A stretch of DNA of 63,342 bases, taken from assembly GCA_947623595.1 (NCBI GenBank), contig CANQHC010000009.1, positions 1-63,342 of the forward strand. The letters are read 5' to 3'. The stretch's first letter is position 1; each line of letters starts with the position of its first letter. The notes beneath the pieces were generated by a model. The model ran no database searches, had not been told where the DNA came from, and saw only the letters and a program-made list of their open reading frames with translations. Both the position numbers and the translations under genes were made by a program. This DNA comes from an uncultured Clostridia bacterium. Lineage in GTDB: Bacteria > Bacillota > Clostridia > TANB77 > CAG-508. Shown one piece after another: positions 40,011 through 48,644 of this stretch.

Positions 40011-40622
40011 TTACTCTAAAACAATTTGATTTTCGCTTACATAAGCACACGTCTTTATTCCATTTTCAAACTCACTTTTCTCTAGCTCTTTTATTATATT
40101 AGCTATACGAATTTGTGCTGGTTCTATTGAAGCTGCTGCAATAATCGCTTCCGTGTTTCCTTTTGCTCCTGCATGTGCTACACCTCTTAGAATTCCAAGT
40201 ACAACAATATTTTCTCCTGCTAAAACTTCTGCACCTGCATTAACATCTCCTAAGATTACTAAACTACCATCAAATTCTATTTTTTGTCCTGATCTTAATG
40301 AACCCCTATGAAATTTAGTTTCTGATGTTGCTATTTCTCTGCTAAATGCTTTCTTTATTCCATGTAAGCCTAACATTTTAGGTGTATCAAATTTCACTTC
40401 TACAGAAATAACTTTTTGAATTAAATTTTGTATTTCCTCCATTTCTTCATTTGATAAAATTTTACCTGTAACTAGAATTGGAGTAGTATCATCTTGATAT
40501 AGTTTTTTTAATTCTGACATTCTTTTCTTTATTTCTTGTAAAATTTGTTTTTGCTCTGCATCATCATCTATTTTAAATATTACTTTGTTTGTTTTTGTTT
40601 GAATACTAACACAATTTTTCAT
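40011..40622 (-). CDS. minC: Septum-site inhibitor MinC
   Basis: MinC blocks FtsZ polymerisation away from midcell as a partner of MinD at the membrane. The 203-residue product fits: an N-terminal alpha/beta domain to about 95, then the C-terminal beta-helix from about 105 (FHRGSLRSGQKIEFDGSLVILGD, VNAGAEVLAGENIVVLG, GVAHAGAKG), including the RSGQ segment usually linked to MinD binding. AAGGAAGG precedes the ATG. It is the last gene of the cell-shape operon, 41 bases after PBP2. The usual minD and minE do not follow; a palindromic element does, so MinD must be elsewhere if present. Confidence 0.9.
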   Translation of the reverse strand: MKNCVSIQTKTNKVIFKIDDDAEQKQILQEIKKRMSELKKLYQDDTTPILVTGKILSNEEMEEIQNLIQKVISVEVKFDTPKMLGLHGIKKAFSREIATSETKFHRGSLRSGQKIEFDGSLVILGDVNAGAEVLAGENIVVLGILRGVAHAGAKGNTEAIIAAASIEPAQIRIANIIKELEKSEFENGIKTCAYVSENQIVLE

Positions 40623-40663
40623 TTTTATGACCTTCCTTGTTTATTTTAATATATTTTTATCTT

Positions 40664-42760
40664 CTATCTTGTACTTTCTGTGCTAGGTATAGCTGTTACA
40701 TCTTCTGTTACTTTTTTCGTATTCATTCCAAAATATTCTTTCATAATATCTTTTGCAACTGGTGCTGTATTTCCTCCTGCCCCAGCATTTTCTATTAATA
40801 CAACTACTGCTATTTCTGGGTCATCATATGGTGCAAAACCAGCAAACCATCCATTAACTTTGTCTTCTATTCCAGTTTGTGCTGAACCTGTTTTTCCTGC
40901 TATGTCCATTCCTAAATCTGAAAAAATATAATATGCTGTTCCTCCTGGTTCACTAGTAACTCCTTTCATTCCTTTTTTTATAAGGTTTATTGTTTCTTTA
41001 CTAACATTTAAGTCTTCTACTTTACTAGTTTCATCAATTCCTAATTTTTCATTTACGCTTTTTTCTATTTCTTCCTTTTTTATTTGTTTTCCTTCACTAT
41101 CTGTAATGGATTTTATTAGAGTTACATCTATTGCTTTTCCTCCATTTGCTATCATGCTTACATACCTAGCTATTTGAATTGGAGTATAACTATTGTAGCT
41201 TTGTCCTATTACAGCAGATAATGTATCTCCATATTGCCAATCTCTACCTTCTAGTTGTTTACAATATTCTGCTACATTAACTACTCCCTTTACTTCACCT
41301 GATAACTCAACCCCAGTTTTTGAACCTAAGCCAAACATTCTTGCATATTCCATAACTGGTTCTATTCCCATTCTGTCTCCTAATTCATAGAAAAAATAGT
41401 TACATGATTTTTTAATTGCATTTGTTACATTTAAGTAGCCATGACCTCTATGGTAACTTGTATAATACCAGCATACAGGGTGATGGCCTTTTGGATATTT
41501 TCCAATATCGTTTATTAAAGTGTTTTTGTTAATTATTCCTTTTTCTAATGCTGCGGTTGCTACTGCCATTTTGAAAGTTGAACCAGGTGCATATGTCCCT
41601 GAAATTGCTCTATTATATAAATTTTTTCCTTTATTGTATTCATTTAACTTTTTTTGTGTGATTCCATTTATGAACAATTGTGGTTCATAATTTGGATAAC
41701 TTGTCATTGCTAAAATTTCACCTGTTTTTACATTCATTACAACAGCTGCACCTGCTTTTGCATCATATTTTTCTCCATATCCTCCACTGGCAATTTTCTT
41801 GATATTTTTTTCTAAGGCTTTTTCTGTTGCTTTTTGCAAATTTGCATCTATTGTTAAGCTGACATTTGAACCTGCTATTGCTTCTTTTGAAATATATTCT
41901 TCTGTGATTGTTCCATCAACAGCCATGTCTATTTGCCTTATTCCATCCTGTCCTTTTAAATATTTTTCTAGACTATATTCTATTCCTGTTTTACCAATTA
42001 AGTCATTCATATCATAATTTTCTTTATTTGCTTCATATTCTTCTGGCGAAATAGCTCCAACATAACCTAGAATATGTGATGCTAATTTTCCATTTGGATA
42101 TGTTACAATAGGCTCTGTAATAACTGCTGTTCCTGGGAAGTGCCCACTTTGCTCTTTTATTTGATTTGCACTCAATGAACTTATATTTTTTGAAATTATA
42201 ACAGGCTTTATATTGCTGAAACCATTATGTGCGGTTTCATAGCGTACTGCCATTATCTTTCTTGCTTTTTTTGCATCTTTTTCTTCTATTTCATATTTTT
42301 CTAATAATTTTTGGAAAACTTCTTGAGCTGTTGCATTTTCTGCAAATTGATTATCTTTTTTCCATTGTATTTGTTCTTCTTCACTATTTGTAAATTCATA
42401 TGGTTCTACAGTAATTGGTAAGTTGTCCACATATGTATCTTTATTTTTTTCTAGTAATTCCACTAATTTTAGAATTGTTTGGTTTAGTGTTTTATTATCT
42501 ATTTTTGTTTTGTATAATTCTAAACTAAAACCTATTTTGGTAGTGACTAATTTATTTCCTGTACTGTCTGTAATATCTCCCCTTGCTGCTTTTAATTTTG
42601 CTTCTCTTGTTAATCTTGTGTTTGAAGTTTCTCTATATTCTTCGCCATGTACTATCTGTAAGTTGAAGAGTTGTATTAATAACATTATTCCTACTATGTA
42701 TACCACTACACTAATTATATTGTACCTTACCTTTTCGTTGCGTTGTTTTTGAACTTCCAA
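40664..42760 (-). CDS. mrdA: Penicillin-binding protein 2, elongation transpeptidase
   Basis: The 698-residue class B PBP crosslinks peptidoglycan during elongation with RodA and MreBCD. It has an N-terminal membrane anchor (IISVVVYIVGIMLLIQLFNLQIV), a dimerisation or pedestal domain, and a transpeptidase domain with SxxK as STFK (about 395), SxN as SCN (about 454) and KTG as KTGS (about 621). The only plausible start is TTG at 42760, because an in-frame stop lies at 42787-42785 and no ATG precedes the membrane anchor. It has no adjacent ribosome binding site; a strong GGAGGAG lies about 40 bases upstream. It sits between mreD and minC. Confidence 0.93.
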   Translation of the reverse strand: MEVQKQRNEKVRYNIISVVVYIVGIMLLIQLFNLQIVHGEEYRETSNTRLTREAKLKAARGDITDSTGNKLVTTKIGFSLELYKTKIDNKTLNQTILKLVELLEKNKDTYVDNLPITVEPYEFTNSEEEQIQWKKDNQFAENATAQEVFQKLLEKYEIEEKDAKKARKIMAVRYETAHNGFSNIKPVIISKNISSLSANQIKEQSGHFPGTAVITEPIVTYPNGKLASHILGYVGAISPEEYEANKENYDMNDLIGKTGIEYSLEKYLKGQDGIRQIDMAVDGTITEEYISKEAIAGSNVSLTIDANLQKATEKALEKNIKKIASGGYGEKYDAKAGAAVVMNVKTGEILAMTSYPNYEPQLFINGITQKKLNEYNKGKNLYNRAISGTYAPGSTFKMAVATAALEKGIINKNTLINDIGKYPKGHHPVCWYYTSYHRGHGYLNVTNAIKKSCNYFFYELGDRMGIEPVMEYARMFGLGSKTGVELSGEVKGVVNVAEYCKQLEGRDWQYGDTLSAVIGQSYNSYTPIQIARYVSMIANGGKAIDVTLIKSITDSEGKQIKKEEIEKSVNEKLGIDETSKVEDLNVSKETINLIKKGMKGVTSEPGGTAYYIFSDLGMDIAGKTGSAQTGIEDKVNGWFAGFAPYDDPEIAVVVLIENAGAGGNTAPVAKDIMKEYFGMNTKKVTEDVTAIPSTESTR

Positions 42761-42812
42761 TACTAATTGAGAGGGATATTTTGCTTATAACAGCCCCCTT
42801 CTCCTCCTTCCT

Positions 42813-43346
42813 TTAAAAATATCTTGTTAAAAACTGTTTTGTTTTAAATAAATTTTCTACCATGTATCCAATCTTTTGAAATATTGGATATATTATAATA
42901 ACTAGTATGACATTGAAAAATACTTCTATTCCTAATATTTTAAGAAATGGCAATATTTCAAGCATTGCTTTCCATCTTATTATTTGAAATGCATATATTC
43001 CTATTTCATAAATTGCCGTGCTTACTGCTACAATTAACATAATTATAAGTCTGCTGTCTTTAGAAAAGTTCTTGTCTATGTATTCTGATAGTAAGCCTAT
43101 TAGTCCTAGCATAATTCCTGAAATTCCTATTGATTTTCCTATTAGTAAGTCTAAATATATACCAAATAATAGTCCAAATACTAAACCTGATTTTTTTCCA
43201 ATAAATAGCCCTATGAATATTACTAATATTATAAATAGATTTGGCATTACTCCTGCTATTGTAAACCATGTGAAAAAGTTTGCTTGTAAGAAATAAATAA
43301 TAAAGAATGTAAGAATTATTCCTAAAATTGTAAGAAATTTTTTCAA
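42813..43346 (-). CDS. mreD: Rod shape-determining protein MreD
   Basis: A 177-residue membrane protein with five or six helices (LTILGIILTFFIIYFLQ; GVMPNLFIILVIFIGLFIG; SGLVFGLLFGIYLDLL; GISGIMLGLIGLL), as expected for MreD in the elongasome. The start codon is TTG at 43346, with AGGTG six bases upstream, 36 bases after mreC. It lies in the conserved order mreB-mreC-mreD-PBP2. Confidence 0.9.
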   Translation of the reverse strand: MKKFLTILGIILTFFIIYFLQANFFTWFTIAGVMPNLFIILVIFIGLFIGKKSGLVFGLLFGIYLDLLIGKSIGISGIMLGLIGLLSEYIDKNFSKDSRLIIMLIVAVSTAIYEIGIYAFQIIRWKAMLEILPFLKILGIEVFFNVILVIIIYPIFQKIGYMVENLFKTKQFLTRYF

Positions 43347-43382
43347 TAGTTCACCTGCTTTCTTTTAGTACTTAATTAGCTA

Positions 43383-44210
43383 TTATTCTTCTTTTTCATT
43401 TGTAATAACTAATACTGTTTCTAATTTTTCAAAATCTACTGCTGTTTGAATATATGCATAACGATCAATACTGTTTTTTGTATTTACAATTTGTTTTATT
43501 GTTCCTATATGAATTCCCTTAGGATAAATTCCACCTAACCCAGATGTTTCAATATTATCATTTTCAAGCAAAGTGGCATCTGTAGGTATATATGTTGCTC
43601 TTAAAGTTGAATTGTCTTCTAATGTGCCATTTACAACGATTGCTTCTCTTGAAGTACTTATTAAACTGCTTATTGATGTTGATGTATCAATAATAGTTTG
43701 TACCTTGGCTGTATTTTCAGTTGTTGAAATAACATGACCTACTAAACCTTGGTCTGCAATAACTGCCATATCTGGCTTAATTCCATCTTTTTCTCCTATA
43801 TTTATTACAATTGTTTTAGTGTAATTATTAATATCCCTGTTTATGATATAGGCTGGGATTGTTTGATATTCTGGATATTTATCCTTTAGATTAACATATT
43901 CTTTTAATGTATCATTTTCTGATTTTATAATTTCAAGTTCTCTTAATGATTGTTCTAATTCACTATTTTTCTTTTTTAAATCTTCATTTTCTGCTTTTAA
44001 GGTGTCCATTTCTACAAAGAAACTATCATTTCCGGCTATTTTATTTTTTAAATAAGTAAGCCCATTTTGTATTGGCATAACTATGCTATTAAATATATTT
44101 TCTAAGTAAGAAATTTCTTTGATGTCTGTATTTGATAAGATGACTACTAGTATTAAAATCACAATAGTTATAATGACTCCAATAATTCCGGTCTTTCTAT
44201 TTTTATACAT
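43383..44210 (-). CDS. mreC: Rod shape-determining protein MreC
   Basis: The 275-residue protein has an N-terminal membrane helix (GIIGVIITIVILILVVIL), a coiled coil at about 65-105 (EMDTLKAENEDLKKKNSELEQ) and the extracellular beta-barrel domain (YIINRDINNYTKTIVINIGEKDG; VVVNGTLEDNSTLRA; ETSGLGGIYPKGIHIG). MreC scaffolds PBP2 and RodA outside the membrane. GGGAG precedes the ATG. It lies 42 bases downstream of mreB in the same operon. Confidence 0.93.
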   Translation of the reverse strand: MYKNRKTGIIGVIITIVILILVVILSNTDIKEISYLENIFNSIVMPIQNGLTYLKNKIAGNDSFFVEMDTLKAENEDLKKKNSELEQSLRELEIIKSENDTLKEYVNLKDKYPEYQTIPAYIINRDINNYTKTIVINIGEKDGIKPDMAVIADQGLVGHVISTTENTAKVQTIIDTSTSISSLISTSREAIVVNGTLEDNSTLRATYIPTDATLLENDNIETSGLGGIYPKGIHIGTIKQIVNTKNSIDRYAYIQTAVDFEKLETVLVITNEKEE

Positions 44211-44252
44211 GTTTTACTCCCATCTTTTTGAATTTTCATAGGTTATTATTTA

Positions 44253-45287
44253 TTAAACTTGCCTCTTTCTTGAGTTAGTTAATACTGCTCTTAGTTTTTC
44301 TAAGTCTTCTAAAGTTTTTTCAGCTCCTGTTGCTACACATTCTAATGGGTTGTCTGCCATGTAAACTGGCATTTGTGTTTTTTCAGATAATAATTGGTCG
44401 AAGTTTCTAAGTAAAGCTCCTCCTCCTGTTAATACAATTCCTTTTTCCATAATATCTGATGCAAGTTCTGGAGGTGTTTTCTCTAAAGTTTGTTTTATTA
44501 AATCTATAATCCTATCAACAGATTCTTGTATTGCTTCTTGTACTTGTGTTGATGTTATTGTATCTACTTTTGGAAGACCTGTTGCTAAATCCCTTCCTCT
44601 AATTTCTACACTTTCTTCTGTGACTAATGGTTTAGCACAGCCTATTTTTATTTTTACATTTTCTGCACTAGTTTCTCCTATTGCTAGATTTAATTCTCTT
44701 TTTACATAATTTATGATGTCTTGATTTAGTTCGTCTCCTGCTATTCTTAATGAGTTGCTAACTACAATACCTCCTAATGAGATTATTGCAACTTCAGTAG
44801 TTCCTCCTCCAATATCTACTACTATATTTCCAGCTGGCTCCGATACTTCTAAATTAGCACCTATTGCAGCTGCCATTGGCTCTTCTATTAAATATACTTC
44901 TTTTGCTCCTGCTTGTATGACTGATTCTTCAACAGCCCTTTCTTCTACTTCTGTAATACCTGATGGTACTCCTACTACTACTCTTGGCTTGTTTACTTTA
45001 TATCTTTGACAAACTTTTTGTAACATAGTTTTTAGCATTAACTGAGTTGCTGTGTAGTCAGCTATTACACCATCTTTTAAAGGCCTTACTGCTTTAATTT
45101 CATCAGGTGTTCTTCCAAGCATTTCTTTTGCTTCGCTTCCTGTTGCTAATATTTCCCCTGTTTCTTTTTCAATAGCTACTACTGATGGCTCATTTAATAC
45201 TATTCCTTTTTCTTTTATGGTTATAATAATATTGGCAGTACCTAAGTCTACACCTATATCTTTTGAATTCCATCCTAACAAACTCAT
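44253..45287 (-). CDS. mreB: Rod shape-determining actin homologue MreB
   Basis: The 344-residue product matches MreB throughout: phosphate-1 motif IGVDLGTANI near the N-terminus, GVPSGITEVEERAVEESV, phosphate-2 motif IVVDIGGGTTEVAIISLGG, and the adenosine motif GIVLTGGGALLRNFDQLL. It forms membrane-bound filaments that direct lateral wall synthesis. Its ATG lies one base after the radC stop, and its ribosome binding site lies inside the end of radC, so the two are coupled. Full length for the family. Confidence 0.96.
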   Translation of the reverse strand: MSLLGWNSKDIGVDLGTANIIITIKEKGIVLNEPSVVAIEKETGEILATGSEAKEMLGRTPDEIKAVRPLKDGVIADYTATQLMLKTMLQKVCQRYKVNKPRVVVGVPSGITEVEERAVEESVIQAGAKEVYLIEEPMAAAIGANLEVSEPAGNIVVDIGGGTTEVAIISLGGIVVSNSLRIAGDELNQDIINYVKRELNLAIGETSAENVKIKIGCAKPLVTEESVEIRGRDLATGLPKVDTITSTQVQEAIQESVDRIIDLIKQTLEKTPPELASDIMEKGIVLTGGGALLRNFDQLLSEKTQMPVYMADNPLECVATGAEKTLEDLEKLRAVLTNSRKRQV

Positions 45288-45288
45288 G

Positions 45289-46005
45289 TTATTTCATTCT
45301 CCTTTTCTGCATTAAATATGTTTTTATACTGGTATATCGGTTGTCTCCAATGATGATATGATCTAATAATTGTATTCCTAATAGTTTTGAGGCTTGCTCC
45401 ACTTTTTCAGTAAATTCGCAGTCTTGTATACTTGGCGTTGGATCTCCACTTGGGTGATTATGTATTATTATTATTTTTGGAGCTCCTTTTTTTATTGCTT
45501 CTACAAAAATATCTTTAGGAGTAACATTTACAGAGTTTGTTCCTCCTAATGATATATTTTGAATGTTAATAATCATATTTTGGGAATTTAATATTATCAC
45601 TTTCACCATTTCTCTTTTTTCTGTTTTTAACTCATCCATTACTAAGCTCGCTATATCTTGTGGCTTTTTTATTTTTATTTTTGATAATTCCATTGGCCTA
45701 GATATTCTTTTGGCTAACTCACAAACAGCTTTTAACTGTATTGCTTTTACTTTTCCTATTCCACGAACTTTCATAAATTCTTCTATGGATAATTCTTGTA
45801 AAAACTTTAGATTGTTTTGTTTACAACCTTTTTCTTTAGCTAGTGAAAGTACCTTTTGAGCTAGCGTTATTGAACTTTCTTCTTTTGTGCCATTTTTTAT
45901 AATAATCGCTAGTAATTCTGCATTGGATAGAGTATTTTCTCCATACATTTCCAGTTTTTCATAAGGTCTCTCTGAAATTGGGAGCTCTTTCATTTTTATA
46001 GCCAT
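45289..46005 (-). CDS. radC: RadC/JAB-domain DNA repair-type protein
   Basis: The 238-residue product has a UPF0758 helix-hairpin-helix region (EFMKVRGIGKVKAIQLKAVCELAKR) and the JAB/MPN metalloprotease-like domain with the signature HNHPSGDPTPS followed by a conserved D. The cellular role of chromosomal RadC is unsettled despite its name. I place the start at ATG 46005, since AGGTGG lies six bases upstream. A GTG at 46014 is inside that ribosome binding site. It is coupled to mreB. Confidence 0.92.
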   Translation of the reverse strand: MAIKMKELPISERPYEKLEMYGENTLSNAELLAIIIKNGTKEESSITLAQKVLSLAKEKGCKQNNLKFLQELSIEEFMKVRGIGKVKAIQLKAVCELAKRISRPMELSKIKIKKPQDIASLVMDELKTEKREMVKVIILNSQNMIINIQNISLGGTNSVNVTPKDIFVEAIKKGAPKIIIIHNHPSGDPTPSIQDCEFTEKVEQASKLLGIQLLDHIIIGDNRYTSIKTYLMQKRRMK

Positions 46006-46116
46006 ATTTTCCACCTTTCTTTTATAAAATAGCCCCCTAAAATAACTTTTGAATTAAATTTAAGCTAAGATTCAAATAAAGTTTTTCCCCCTACTCTTCT
46101 TTTTTATTCATTTGTT

Positions 46117-46374
46117 CTAAACTTTTTTATAGATAAAAATTGATAAGACAATTCCTATAATACTTGCAATATTTATTTTAAACATTAAACCAAAGGTTAA
46201 TTTTATAACACTTAAATTTAGTTCTACTGGTGAAGTAAGACCAAATTCTTGGCCATATGCTAGCCATGATAAAAAATCAACATGTGATGCTAGCTCTCCT
46301 AATAACCCTCCTACTACAATTCCACATAAAATAAATAAAATTAATATCCATATACTTTTATCTCTAAATGCCAT
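46117..46374 (-). CDS. DUF4321 small membrane protein
   Basis: An 85-residue protein with two hydrophobic segments (IWILILFILCGIVVGGLLGEL and MFKINIASIIGIVLSIFIY) and the phrase GLTSPVELNLSVIKLTFGL, typical of DUF4321 proteins found beside radC/mreB in Clostridia. Function unknown. AAGGAGG precedes the ATG. It is the first gene after the TTGAAA/TATAAT promoter and probably starts the cell-shape transcript. Confidence 0.85.
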   Translation of the reverse strand: MAFRDKSIWILILFILCGIVVGGLLGELASHVDFLSWLAYGQEFGLTSPVELNLSVIKLTFGLMFKINIASIIGIVLSIFIYKKV

Positions 46375-46425
46375 GATTTTTTCCTCCTTAGTAGCTCGTT
46401 TTTTTCTTCCATTTCATATGTTTGT

Positions 46426-46454
46426 ATTATATACGCAAATCCCATTTTTTTCAA
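46426..46454 (-). promoter_or_regulatory. Promoter of the DUF4321-radC-mre-PBP2-minC operon
   Basis: TTGAAA (46454-46449), 17 bases, TATAAT (46431-46426) on the minus strand, about 50 bases upstream of the DUF4321 ATG. Near-consensus sigma-A spacing. Confidence 0.75.
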
Positions 46455-46644
46455 GATTATTGTAAGATTTTCCTTCAAAAGTGTTTTCTTTTTATTTATT
46501 TTATGTTATATTATTAATTAACTAAAAAGCAAATATCATAATTTTGTAATAATACTTTATGATATTAACATAATTAATTTTTTAGAACTAAAAAAATACA
46601 CTAATAATTTTTAATTCCTTTTATAATTTTCCATATTTTGTTGG

Positions 46645-46673
46645 TTTCATTTATAGTATGAGAGTAGTATAAT
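46645..46673 (+). promoter_or_regulatory. Possible promoter of mecA
   Basis: TATAAT (46668-46673) has a poor TTTCAT -35 match 17 bases upstream. It lies about 38 bases before the mecA ATG. Confidence 0.4.
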
Positions 46674-46710
46674 ATTATTAAATAGGAATTAAATGTATTG
46701 GAGGAACTTG

Positions 46711-47346
46711 ATGAAATTTGAGAAACTTAGTGAAAATAAAATTAGAATTACGTTAACAATGCAGGATTTAACTGATAAGCATATTGATTTTCATGCTTTT
46801 ATGTCTAACACGATTGAATCTCAGGATATTTTGTTGGATATGTTAGATGAGGCAAAAAAAGAAATCGGATTTGACCCTGAGGACTCTAATCTTAAAATTG
46901 AAGCTCTTGCTATGGCAGATACTGATTTCATTTTTACTATCACTAAAATATGCCCTGAAGTTGAAAAAGAAAAAACTCCAAAGAAAAAGTTTACTATTAA
47001 GAGAAAAAGTTTAAATCCTTCTTCTGCACAGGCAATTTATTTATTTACTACTTTTGAAGATTTTTGTGGTTTTTTACAGTTTTTAAATAAGTCTAATTTA
47101 TTTTTAAATGTAAATAAATTAGCAGATTCTATCGTTTTATATCTTTATAAAGATTATTATTATTTGCTAATTAACCATATTCATTCAGATGTTATGAATA
47201 AGATTAAATTTTATTCATCTATTACAGAATTTGCTAAATATGTTACTAATTCAAGAGTTTTTGCAAGTAAATTGGAAGAGTGTGGTACTTTAATTATGAA
47301 AAATAATGCTTTGGAAATTGGTTCTAAGCATTTTCTTTCAAAATAA
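46711..47346 (+). CDS. mecA: Adaptor protein MecA
   Basis: The 211-residue product matches MecA/NegB-type adaptors that deliver substrates to ClpCP: an N-terminal domain (FEKLSENKIRITLTMQDL, AMADTDFIFTITKI), a basic linker, and a C-terminal domain (AIYLFTTFEDFCGFLQFLNK ... YYLLINH). The start at 46711 is chosen because GGAGG lies six bases upstream; an in-frame ATG at 46693 lacks a site. It stands alone between divergent and convergent neighbours. Confidence 0.88.
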   Translation: MKFEKLSENKIRITLTMQDLTDKHIDFHAFMSNTIESQDILLDMLDEAKKEIGFDPEDSNLKIEALAMADTDFIFTITKICPEVEKEKTPKKKFTIKRKSLNPSSAQAIYLFTTFEDFCGFLQFLNKSNLFLNVNKLADSIVLYLYKDYYYLLINHIHSDVMNKIKFYSSITEFAKYVTNSRVFASKLEECGTLIMKNNALEIGSKHFLSK

Positions 47347-47418
47347 TTTATATAAGCAAAGAGTCTATATTAATTTATAGGCTCTTTATATTTATGTAAA
47401 TAAAAATGTCAAAAAATA

Positions 47419-47440
47419 TACCTAGCATCTAAGCTAGGTA
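47419..47440. terminator. Bidirectional terminator between mecA and M23 peptidase gene
   Basis: An 8-bp stem (47419-47426 with 47433-47440) with an A-run on the left and T-rich right side ends the M23 gene. A second imperfect hairpin (AAAGAG...CTCTTT, about 47357-47390) just upstream suits mecA. Confidence 0.7.
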
Positions 47441-47446
47441 TTTATA

Positions 47447-48463
47447 TTAATATACATAATTTTGTGGGTTTAAAATTACGCCATTCTTTCTAATTTCTAA
47501 ATGTAGGTGTGGACCTGTTGCACGCCCTGTTGAACCAACCTTTGCAATTACTTGTCCTTGTGATACTTTTTGACCTTTTGAAACATTTAATTGACTGCAG
47601 TGTGCATAAAGTGTTTGAACTCCATTGCCATGTGAGATAAGAACCATATTTCCGTAGGAACCGCTACGCCCTGCTGATACTACTGTACCACTAGCAGCTG
47701 CTTTTATTGGTGTTCCATTTGATGCAGCTATGTCTAAACCTTTATGTGCGAAACTACGAATACTTTCTCTACTACCAAATCTTGATGTTATAATTCCTGA
47801 TATTGGTCTTATAAAACTAACACCAAGACTTACTTTTTTACTTGAAGTTCCTGTTACTTTTCCTGATGAAGCACTTCCATATGATGAACTTGATGCTGTT
47901 TTTACTACTTTTTCTTTTGGTGCCTCATATAATTTTGAAACACATTTTTCTACTGATGTGAAACTCTTTGTTTGAGTATCATACTTTTCTACAATTCCAA
48001 TGTCATTTTTATTTGTGCTATTTTTTTCTTTTAATTGTTTTACTACTTTTTCAGCATCTTCAAATGAGGATACATATACTTTTTCTTTTTTATCATCTGT
48101 AATAGCATAATATTTATAGTATTGTGTACCATTTTGAGTTACTTTTGTATAAATTTCTTCATCATTAGTAGTAATGTCTTTTTTTAGTAAACAAAGGGTG
48201 TAATCTGGTACGGAGTCTATTTGCCTAAATGCTATTCCTTCTTCTTTTTCACCTTCCATGTATTCGTTGATACTATTTTGTAATTCTGTTTTGTTTTCAG
48301 TATAACCAATTATTTCTCCATTTAGGGTTACTGCATAAGTAGGTTTGTAGAAAAAGGCTACGGCTCCTGTAATAAGAAAAGCTGATATTGTAGCTAATAC
48401 AATTATTTTTACTGATGTTCTAAAGAACATTGCAAATTTTTTTAACGTACTAATTGTAAACAC
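47447..48463 (-). CDS. M23 (LytM-type) peptidoglycan endopeptidase
   Basis: The protein (up to 338 residues) has an N-terminal membrane segment (IIVLATISAFLITGAVAFFY), a stalk region, a Ser/Lys-rich linker and a C-terminal M23 domain. Zinc-ligand motifs are visible as HKGLD (first His and Asp) and HLHLE (HxH), with RPISGIITSRFGSR at the domain start. It likely cleaves or remodels wall peptides outside the cell. The annotated GTG start overlaps the GGAG site, so an ATT or a later codon may be used. It has its own terminator. Confidence 0.9.
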   Translation of the reverse strand: MFTISTLKKFAMFFRTSVKIIVLATISAFLITGAVAFFYKPTYAVTLNGEIIGYTENKTELQNSINEYMEGEKEEGIAFRQIDSVPDYTLCLLKKDITTNDEEIYTKVTQNGTQYYKYYAITDDKKEKVYVSSFEDAEKVVKQLKEKNSTNKNDIGIVEKYDTQTKSFTSVEKCVSKLYEAPKEKVVKTASSSSYGSASSGKVTGTSSKKVSLGVSFIRPISGIITSRFGSRESIRSFAHKGLDIAASNGTPIKAAASGTVVSAGRSGSYGNMVLISHGNGVQTLYAHCSQLNVSKGQKVSQGQVIAKVGSTGRATGPHLHLEIRKNGVILNPQNYVY

Positions 48464-48644
48464 TCCTATCTTTTTTACTTATTTTATTTAATTCTTATAT
48501 ATTTTATCCCACTTTTATAAATTTTACAATACATTTTTCTATTTTTTTATATTTTTTACAAACTTACTTATAACTTCCTATATTACGGAAATATGTATTT
48601 TGAGCTGTTTTTGATTTTTTGAAAATCTATTTATGTATCCAATT

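Larger units (their letters stand above)
46375..46710. other. Divergent intergenic region, DUF4321/mecA
   Basis: These 336 bases separate the divergent DUF4321 and mecA genes. They contain the consensus promoter at 46454-46426 (minus) and a TATAAT at 46668-46673 (plus) with a weak -35. Nothing else was recognised. Confidence 0.75.

Noticed and set aside
39829..40050. Minus-strand ORF of 73 codons overlapping minC
   Set aside because: It covers the palindromic element, has no ribosome binding site and no protein-like features.
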